Shown here in pieces: positions 15,968-22,075 of a stretch of 36,328 bases of DNA. This stretch comes from Prevotella sp. BV3P1. Its GTDB lineage: Bacteria; Bacteroidota; Bacteroidia; Bacteroidales; Bacteroidaceae. The stretch spans positions 1 to 36,328 of the forward strand of contig NZ_AWXC01000024.1 of assembly GCF_000479005.1 (NCBI RefSeq), in the 5' to 3' direction. The first letter of the stretch is position 1, and each line of letters opens with the position of its first letter. The notes under the pieces are model-generated. The model was not told the DNA's origin and did no database searches. It saw only the letters and a list, made by a program, of their open reading frames with translations. The position numbers and the translations under genes are program-made.

Positions 15968-15987
15968 AATTCATCATTTTACGGCGT

Positions 15988-16196
15988 AGAGTCAACCAGC
16001 AAGCGCAAAATTACAAAACGTGTTTGAAGAACTCTCGTTTTGGTGTAGAAAAGTTTAATTTTTCTCTCGGCCTTTCGTTCAGTTTCTTTTGTATAGACAT
16101 TATTCTCTTGTCTGTATAACGTTCAAACGAATCCTTTTTCGGTATATATTGCCTGATTAGCTTATTTGTATTCTCAATCGCTCCCTTTCGCGTAGG
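15988..16196 (-). mobile_element. IS30-family transposase 3' relic, related to the cassette repeats
   Basis: On the minus strand, 62 codons in one frame give the C-terminal end of an IS30 transposase: KGAIENTNKLIRQYIPKK, then SIQKKLNERPREKLNFSTPK and REFFKHVL, with stop at 16011. It is followed by the bases TTTTGCGCTTGCTGGTTGACTC, split here by the boundary at about 15988. The same end is found on repeats A-D. It therefore identifies the 3' part of the cassette repeat as IS30-derived. The transposase body is missing. Confidence 0.75.
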
Positions 16197-16711
16197 TGCA
16201 TTTCATTCGTCTCATTTTGTTATTTGGCAGCAATGTTTGTTGTTGTGGCACTCGGTATGAAAGAAGACAAAATAAAATAAGGATTGAAAATCTTTCTGAA
16301 TTTTATTGACAACATGCCTTCCGCTCCTTGGCGTATAGACAAACAAACATGCTGATGGACGTAAATACGCGAAATTTGAATGTTTTCCGTACGTCGTTTA
16401 TACACAAGGAATTATACTTTTATGTTAAAGTCGTTTAACTTTATTTCAAGCACTTTCAAGCCAAAAACATTGCTTAAAGCGTGTTTTTGGCATGCTATTG
16501 ACGAGCAAAGGCATGCTAATAGTCCGCCAAAGTGATACGTTTAGTGAGGTAAACTCAATGCTCTTTCGGTGAAAATCGGTTTTTGTCACAAAATTAAGGC
16601 ATATTTGCATCCTTCCGACCTATCGTTTTTTCCTAGATTGAAAGTTTGCAAGTGCCGTTTTAAGGCCCTAAAATGAGGAAAAAATCGAACAAACGGGGAA
16701 TAGGCAAACAA
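16197..16711. other. Intergenic region with a short tandem motif, no gene seen
   Basis: About 515 bases lie between the IS30 relic and the MBL hydrolase gene. No coding frame with codon structure was found. GGCATGCTA occurs twice in direct orientation at 16489-16497 and 16510-16518, 21 bases apart, followed by a segment with CAAAGTGATACGTTTAGTG. It may be a genus-specific intergenic repeat, but I see no second copy in this window. Confidence 0.5.
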
Positions 16712-17515
16712 TTACTCCAAATTATATAGCGAGCTGGGCGATTTCCGCTTCAACACATCCAACAGCACGTCTGTTCCAGCCTCTATGCCTTTCGTTCGCA
16801 AAATATGTGCTACCGTTTCGTGTGCCAAATCATAACGATTGTTTTCTTCACTTAAATGACACAGCCACACATGGCGCATCCGCTCGGTCATGTTCTCAGC
16901 CAAAGCTTGCGCACAATCCTGGTTAGCCAAATGCCCATTTGGGCCCGATATGCGAATTTTTAAATGTTGGGGATAGGGGCCATACATCAACATCTTCGGG
17001 TCGTGATTGGCCTCTATGACCAGATAATTCGTTTCGGAGATGACGGTTTTCATTTCGTCTGTCACATGACCAATGTCTGTCATCAGTGTAAAGACGATGT
17101 TACCGCATTCTATCTTATAGCCTACATTGTCAGAACTGTCATGTGGCACACCAAAGGGTGTAACGGTGAAATCACCCAGTTGAAACGGTTGTCCTTTATC
17201 TATGACCTCCATGTATGCCGGTGCAACCTTCTTATGTACACAATAGTTGCGCTCTATGCCCGCATGAACAAGATGCGTCGCGTAGACGGGCAAATGATAA
17301 TCAAGGCTTATCGCCCCAACGGATTTCACATGGTCGGCATGGTCGTGCGTAACTAAAATATGGTGAATTTGTGAAAGTGATAGTCCATACTCTTTAAATG
17401 ACCTTTTTAATAGCCTAATGCCAATTCCGGCATCAATCATCAAGCCGTCATTCTCTGTAAAAAGACAATAGCAGTTTCCACTGCTACCACTTCCCAAACA
17501 AATGAACTTTAACAT
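16712..17515 (-). CDS. MBL-fold metallo-hydrolase, WalJ/YycJ-like
   Basis: This metallo-beta-lactamase-fold protein resembles WalJ/YycJ/VicX, a probable nuclease linked to DNA processing and cell-wall signalling in Firmicutes. The start at 17515 gives MLKFICLGSGSSGNCYCLF, the usual family N-terminus. A longer open frame to 17785 would cross its own promoter, so it was rejected. The metal-binding motif VTHDHADHVKSVG is at residues 56-68 (His57, His59, Asp61, His62). The segments EANHDPKML and CHLSEENN supply further ligands. The protein has 267 residues. It is divergent from the lipoprotein gene at 17648, and the two promoters overlap. Confidence 0.9.
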   Translation of the reverse strand: MLKFICLGSGSSGNCYCLFTENDGLMIDAGIGIRLLKRSFKEYGLSLSQIHHILVTHDHADHVKSVGAISLDYHLPVYATHLVHAGIERNYCVHKKVAPAYMEVIDKGQPFQLGDFTVTPFGVPHDSSDNVGYKIECGNIVFTLMTDIGHVTDEMKTVISETNYLVIEANHDPKMLMYGPYPQHLKIRISGPNGHLANQDCAQALAENMTERMRHVWLCHLSEENNRYDLAHETVAHILRTKGIEAGTDVLLDVLKRKSPSSLYNLE

Positions 17516-17532
17516 GTTTGAAATATTTGGCA

Positions 17533-17564
17533 CAAAAGTAAACAAAAGGCTTGACATGAACAAA
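17533..17564 (-). promoter_or_regulatory. Promoter of the MBL hydrolase gene
   Basis: On the minus strand, TTTG at 17564-17561, a 20-base spacer and TACTTTTG at 17540-17533 fit the Bacteroidetes consensus. It lies about 18 bases upstream of the chosen ATG. It overlaps the divergent promoter at 17551-17580. Confidence 0.72.
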
Positions 17565-17580
17565 GTTTTTGGTACCTTTG
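17551..17580 (+). promoter_or_regulatory. Divergent promoter of the small lipoprotein gene
   Basis: TTG at 17551-17553, a 19-base spacer and TACCTTTG at 17573-17580 face the lipoprotein gene starting at 17648. It interleaves with the minus-strand promoter at 17533-17564, so the two transcription units probably compete or are co-regulated. Confidence 0.68.
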
Positions 17581-17647
17581 CATCAGACAGTGAATACTCT
17601 TTATCGTTGGTTTGCACTGTTTGTACATCAATAGAACGTTTTTTCGG

Positions 17648-18115
17648 ATGAAAATAAGATTGACAATTTCCCTCACGATAGTAGGCTGTGTGTTGATAGG
17701 CCTCTGTGCTTGTAAAGATCATAAGAATGAAGAGCAGCTCAGAGATACGGCCAGTTCTTTCGCCCAAACCTATTTCAACTGGCAATTCAACGATGCACTA
17801 GCTTATTGCACCCCATCCTCACAAAGATGGATTAGTTATGCGGCATCACAGGTAAAACAAGATGACGTAGACAAGCTACGAAGTGCTGAGCAAGGTGCCA
17901 GTTCGGAAATCAAGGAAATCAATTATCAAAAAGGTGACTCGGTGGCTTCAGTGGTCATGAAGGTTGAGAATTTCTTGTCAATGGACTCAATAGGTACCGT
18001 GGGACATTTTGTTGAATCTGCCACCTATACACTGCAATTGGTACAGCTTAATAAGCTGTGGAAAGTGAGGTTGACCGAACTACCCAGGCCCGATTCCCCG
18101 CGTCATAATGATTGA
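17648..18115 (+). CDS. Small DUF4878-like lipoprotein
   Basis: The 155-residue product has the signal peptide MKIRLTISLTIVGCVLIGLC and lipobox LCAC (Cys22). ATG at 17648 is chosen because the longer frame from 17612 would add a non-signal N-terminus. The mature domain has the NTF2-like pattern seen in DUF4878-type proteins: helical ASSFAQTYFNWQFNDALAYC followed by strands with SATYTLQLVQLNKLWKVRLT. Function unknown. NTF2-like lipoproteins probably bind small ligands or act in the envelope. It is preceded by the promoter at 17551-17580 and is probably monocistronic. Confidence 0.75.
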   Translation: MKIRLTISLTIVGCVLIGLCACKDHKNEEQLRDTASSFAQTYFNWQFNDALAYCTPSSQRWISYAASQVKQDDVDKLRSAEQGASSEIKEINYQKGDSVASVVMKVENFLSMDSIGTVGHFVESATYTLQLVQLNKLWKVRLTELPRPDSPRHND

Positions 18116-18301
18116 TCGTATTGATTTCAAAGGTATCTTTTGACGGCTGTTATAAAGGGAATATGACTAAGCAATGGTCATCATCGCGCAATTGTCGTCA
18201 CATTTCATTCTGTTTGAGTTCATTGGGTACAATGACATTTCAAAAATTGTTATTAAATCCACCATTTTTGTCCTTTATTTGAACAGTTTTAAAGACATTC
18301 G

Positions 18302-18333
18302 TTTGCCCCATTAAGATATTAAGCATAACTTTG
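18302..18333 (+). promoter_or_regulatory. Promoter of the PCMD lipoprotein and barrel operon
   Basis: TTTG at 18302-18305, a 20-base spacer and TAACTTTG at 18326-18333 give a full Bacteroidetes promoter 22 bases before the ATG at 18356. Confidence 0.85.
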
Positions 18334-18355
18334 CAGCCGAAAAGATTATGTTACA

Positions 18356-19504
18356 ATGAAATTTTATCAGAACTTATTGATCATCGCACTTTCAGCTGTG
18401 TTTACCTCTTGTTTTAAAGAAGAACCACTGAATGCAGAGTGTGATATACTTGAAGCTTCCGTTTCGGTAAGCAAGCCTGAGGACATGTTCTATCATTCTT
18501 CAGACAGCAAACTCCAAGTTCCTTACACGGATAGTATCATTATTTTCAGCGTAAGACGTCATGCTGACCTGAACTCTATCGCTCCTCACTTCACATTGAC
18601 GGATGGGGCAACCATTGTTCCGGCAAACGGTTCGGTTCAAGATTTCAGTAAAGGCCCCGTCATCTATACGGTAACATCTGAGGACAAGCAGTGGAACAGG
18701 CACTATGCCGTTAGCTTCTTTCCTGTTGTCCAGACTGTTAGTGACACCATTCGATTTGACTTTGAACATTATGAGTTGGAGCAGAAAGAACTGAAATACT
18801 ATACCTGGTATGATATAGGTGAAGACGGTCAGCGGCACGACTATTGGGCTACGGGTAATTCGGGGTTTAGAATGAGCGGGGTTTCGGCACCACCAGAGGG
18901 TTATCCCAGTGTTCCCGTGAAGGATGGTCACAGTGGGTCGTATGCCAAACTCACTACCAAAAGCACTGGCTTGATAGGTTCCTTGGTAGGCAAGCCCCTG
19001 GCAGCAGGCAATCTGTATTTAGGTTCTTTCGATTTAGGAATGGCCGTGTACGACGCGATGAAAGCGACAAAGTTTGGTATTCCTTTTGATAAAAAGCCCA
19101 TCAAACTGACGGGATGGTATCGGTATAAGCCAGGTATAAAGTATCAAGACAAGAAACGAAAAATAGTTCCAAACCGCACGGACAGCGCCGCTATCTATGC
19201 TGTGTTTTATAGAAATGTGGACGAACAGGACAATCCCGTAACGCTGTATGGGGACGATGTCTTGACGAACAAGCACATCTTGGCCATCGCCAAGGTGGCA
19301 GAAGTGAAGACTACTGACCAATGGACACCTTTTGAAGTGGTTTTCGACTATACGCAACAACCTGATGAAAGAATCTTGGCCAACCGCGGATACAATTTAA
19401 CCATAGTCTTCTCGTCCAGCGAGAGAGGCGCACAGTTTGAAGGAGCTATCGGCAGTGAGTTGTCTATTGATGAAGTAAGAATCATTTGTACAAAGGAGGA
19501 ATGA
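18356..19504 (+). CDS. PCMD-domain surface lipoprotein
   Basis: This 382-residue lipoprotein has lipobox FTSC (Cys19). It belongs to the PCMD (putative carbohydrate metabolism domain) family of Bacteroidetes envelope proteins, probably carbohydrate-binding. An N-terminal Ig-like region with the DUF-style segment LNSIAPHFTLTDGATIVPANG (about 60-85) is followed by a jelly-roll region. That region begins at DTIRFDFEHYELE and includes YYTWYD, YWATGNSGFRMSG and the C-terminal ELSIDEVRIICTKEE. It is co-transcribed with the barrel gene starting four bases later, suggesting a surface complex. No SusC/SusD pair is nearby. Confidence 0.85.
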   Translation: MKFYQNLLIIALSAVFTSCFKEEPLNAECDILEASVSVSKPEDMFYHSSDSKLQVPYTDSIIIFSVRRHADLNSIAPHFTLTDGATIVPANGSVQDFSKGPVIYTVTSEDKQWNRHYAVSFFPVVQTVSDTIRFDFEHYELEQKELKYYTWYDIGEDGQRHDYWATGNSGFRMSGVSAPPEGYPSVPVKDGHSGSYAKLTTKSTGLIGSLVGKPLAAGNLYLGSFDLGMAVYDAMKATKFGIPFDKKPIKLTGWYRYKPGIKYQDKKRKIVPNRTDSAAIYAVFYRNVDEQDNPVTLYGDDVLTNKHILAIAKVAEVKTTDQWTPFEVVFDYTQQPDERILANRGYNLTIVFSSSERGAQFEGAIGSELSIDEVRIICTKEE

Positions 19505-19508
19505 CGGC

Positions 19509-20267
19509 ATGCGTAAGTTTATATTAATCATATTGTGGATGGGATGCTTGTCGCTGAACAGCATGGCAGATTCTTTTCTGAAGGATATTAAGCTTCAAGC
19601 CCGCATAGGATATAACCTGGGAGGAACCGCTCCCATCGGTTTACCTGCAACCATTAGATTGCTTGAATCATACAAGTTGCATAATAATGTAACCATAGAA
19701 CTTGATGGCCGTAAAACCATCGATGGCAAATGGAGTGCCCTGGTGGGCCTTCGGGCGGAGAATAAAGATATGGACGTGGATGCCAAGGTGAAGAACTACC
19801 ACATGGAAATGATTCGCGGAGGCGAGTCATTGGAAGGGGTGTTCACAGGCTATGTGCAGACGCAGGTGCGGCAATGGATGATAACCCTACCTATACAAGC
19901 TACCTACGACGTGAACGACAGAATACAACTGCGCATGGGACTGTATATGTCGTATCTGCTCTCAAAAGACTTTGAAGGAAGCGTATATGACGGACACCTA
20001 CGGGTAGGAGATCCAACTGGGCCCAGAATCGAGATGGGTAGCGATCCTGGAACAAGGGGAATTTATGACTTTTCTGAACACATGAGACGCTTTCAGGTTG
20101 GCATATCTGCTGGAATAGATTGCAATATTTACCGCAGTTTTGGTTTATATGCCGATTTGAATTGGGGACTCAACGGCATTTTCAAGCGTTCGTTCAAGAC
20201 GATTGAACAGACACTATATCCGGTTTATGGCACATTTGGTGTGATTTACAGAATCAGTAAACATTAG
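19509..20267 (+). CDS. Outer-membrane beta-barrel-like protein
   Basis: The 252-residue product has a cleavable signal (MRKFILIILWMGCLSLNSMA). Alternating aromatic and hydrophobic strands follow, such as KLQARIGYNLGG, ITLPIQATYDVN, IQLRMGLYMSYLLS, FQVGISAGIDCN and FGLYADLNWGLNG, ending YPVYGTFGVIYRISKH. This matches the Bacteroidetes outer-membrane beta-barrel (porin-like) type. It starts four bases after the PCMD gene and ends before a strong hairpin at 20387. The pairing suggests the barrel anchors or assists the lipoprotein. Confidence 0.78.
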   Translation: MRKFILIILWMGCLSLNSMADSFLKDIKLQARIGYNLGGTAPIGLPATIRLLESYKLHNNVTIELDGRKTIDGKWSALVGLRAENKDMDVDAKVKNYHMEMIRGGESLEGVFTGYVQTQVRQWMITLPIQATYDVNDRIQLRMGLYMSYLLSKDFEGSVYDGHLRVGDPTGPRIEMGSDPGTRGIYDFSEHMRRFQVGISAGIDCNIYRSFGLYADLNWGLNGIFKRSFKTIEQTLYPVYGTFGVIYRISKH

Positions 20268-20386
20268 GAATACAAGAAGACATGAAGTCATGCTACGCTA
20301 TTCAGCGTAGCTGTCGCCCGTCAACTTCCTTACAGGGTACGATAGACACATGGATTGAATGATTCGCCATATCAACAAAAAACAGC

Positions 20387-20417
20387 GAGCCTGGTATCGA
20401 TATTTGATACTAGGCTC
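20387..20417 (+). terminator. Hairpin terminator after the PCMD/barrel operon
   Basis: Arms GAGCCTGGTATC (20387-20398) and GATACTAGGCTC (20406-20417) form a 12-base stem with one G-T pair and a 7-base loop. A T-containing stretch TTACTTTG follows. It ends the transcription unit upstream of serS. Confidence 0.65.
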
Positions 20418-20480
20418 TTACTTTGTAGAAAGTTCCATTAAAATATTAGTATTTAATGAATAATATTTAATTAAAAATAG

Positions 20481-20488
20481 TAACTTTG
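20481..20488 (+). promoter_or_regulatory. -7 element of the serS promoter
   Basis: TAACTTTG matches TAnnTTTG and lies 36 bases before the serS ATG at 20525. The -33 region is AT-rich without a clear TTTG. The element argues against the longer reading frame from 20486, which begins inside the promoter. Confidence 0.65.
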
Positions 20489-20524
20489 TCAGCAGTAGGA
20501 AATTTTTACAAAAAAAATATAAAT

Positions 20525-21814
20525 ATGCTTACACTTAAACTCATCAGTGAAGAAACTGAACGTGTGATCAAAGGATTAGAAAAGAAACATTTTGAAGGAG
20601 CAAGAGAAACTGTCAATCAGGTACTCGCTATTGACAAGCTTCGTCGAGAATCCCAACAAAAACTTGACAAGAACAAGCAACAAGCTAATTTGCTCTCCAA
20701 AAAGATAGGCGGGCTCATGAAAGATAAGAAATTGGATGAAGCCAATGAGGTGAAAGAGCAGGTTGCAAAGTTGAAAGAAGAAGCTAAAGGTCTTCAACAG
20801 TCAATGGAAACAGCTGAGAACGACCTCACTACCCTACTTTATACTATTCCTAACATCCCAAACGAAGATGTCCCAGAAGGTAAAGATGCATCAGACAACG
20901 TCGTTGTGAAAGAAGGAGGAGTGATGCCAGAACTTGGTGATGATGCTTTGTGTCATTGGGACTTGTGTAAGAAGTTTAATCTCATTGATTTTGACCTGGG
21001 TGTTAAAATCACGGGTGCGGGTTTCCCCTTATACATCGGCAAGATGGCCCGTTTCCAACGGGCTCTCGAAGCATTTTTCCTCGAAGAGGCTCGTAAATCC
21101 GGCTATCTCGAGGTACAACCTCCATTTGTTGTGAATCAAGCATCTGGTTATGGCACAGGTCAGCTGCCTGACAAAGAAGGCCAGATGTACCATGTACAGT
21201 TGGATGACCTGTATCTGATACCAACAGCAGAGGTTCCTGTGACGAACATTTTCCGTGACGAGATTCTCGATGAGAAAGACCTGCCTATCAAGCGCTGTGC
21301 TTATTCAGCATGTTTCCGTCGTGAAGCAGGGTCGTATGGAAAAGATGTACGCGGACTCAATCGTTTGCATCAATTCGATAAAGTGGAGATTGTTAGAATA
21401 GACAAGCCAGAGCATTCTTATGAATCTCTCAACGAAATGTTAGAGCACGTAGAGGGATTATGCAAGAAACTGGAACTCCCCTATCATATTTTGAAATTAT
21501 GTGGTGGTGACATGAGTTTCACATCGTCGATATGCTACGATTTTGAAGTATGGAGTGCAGCTCAGAAAAGATGGCTGGAGGTTTCGTCCGTATCAAACTT
21601 CGAAAGTTATCAAGCCAACCGTCTGAAGTGTCGCTATCGCCATGCCGAAGATGGCAAGATAGAACTTTGTCATACGCTTAATGGTTCGGCATTGGCCTTG
21701 CCACGTATTGTTGCCAGCATTTTAGAAAATAATCAGACACCAGAAGGCATTCGTGTACCAAAAGTACTTGTCCCCTACTGTGGATTCGAGATGATTGACG
21801 ATCAAAACTTCTAA
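20525..21814 (+). CDS. serS: Seryl-tRNA synthetase
   Basis: This class II synthetase charges tRNA-Ser. Starting at 20525 gives MLTLKLISEETERVIKGLEK, followed by the long antiparallel coiled-coil arm (about 30-100) that holds the tRNA long variable arm. Motif 2 is FRREAG at 264-269 and motif 3 contains NGSALALPRIV with Arg394. The 429-residue length is standard. The active-site TAEVP segment is present (IPTAEVPVTN). It is followed by a broken barrel gene after 13 bases. Confidence 0.97.
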   Translation: MLTLKLISEETERVIKGLEKKHFEGARETVNQVLAIDKLRRESQQKLDKNKQQANLLSKKIGGLMKDKKLDEANEVKEQVAKLKEEAKGLQQSMETAENDLTTLLYTIPNIPNEDVPEGKDASDNVVVKEGGVMPELGDDALCHWDLCKKFNLIDFDLGVKITGAGFPLYIGKMARFQRALEAFFLEEARKSGYLEVQPPFVVNQASGYGTGQLPDKEGQMYHVQLDDLYLIPTAEVPVTNIFRDEILDEKDLPIKRCAYSACFRREAGSYGKDVRGLNRLHQFDKVEIVRIDKPEHSYESLNEMLEHVEGLCKKLELPYHILKLCGGDMSFTSSICYDFEVWSAAQKRWLEVSSVSNFESYQANRLKCRYRHAEDGKIELCHTLNGSALALPRIVASILENNQTPEGIRVPKVLVPYCGFEMIDDQNF

Positions 21815-21829
21815 GATAAGACAGCCGTG

Positions 21830-22056
21830 ATGAGATATTGCAAATATATACTCATCTCATCTCTTCTAATCTTCTCCATGAACTGTGTCGCACAGCATGC
21901 AACGGGCGTCACCACCATCAAACCGTATGGAGGAGTGCTCTATGCGGCCATGTTTAACGGTGACCTTGATTGCAAGAACAGCATCAAGGCGGGGGTTGAT
22001 ATGGAGAGGCGGCTGTCAAACATTTGTTTTCCTTAGACTATCAATTTGAACTATAA
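21830..22056 (+). pseudogene. Truncated, frameshifted outer-membrane barrel gene
   Basis: The start MRYCKYILISSLLIFSMNC is a good signal peptide and is followed by TTIKPYGGVLYAAMFNG, like the first strand of a Bacteroidetes porin-family barrel. The frame ends after RRLSNICFP at 22036. In the +1 frame the sequence goes on as KHLFSLDYQFEL then stop at 22054-22056, which reads like the final strand of such a barrel. The body is missing. It looks like an internal deletion plus frameshift of a larger gene. A short functional peptide is less likely. Confidence 0.5.
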
Positions 22057-22075
22057 CAATCTATTAAAACATACT

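Noticed and set aside
17516..17785. Longer MBL hydrolase starting at 17785
   Set aside because: It would cross both divergent promoters and the start of the opposite gene. The family N-terminus MLKFICLGSGSSGN begins at 17515.
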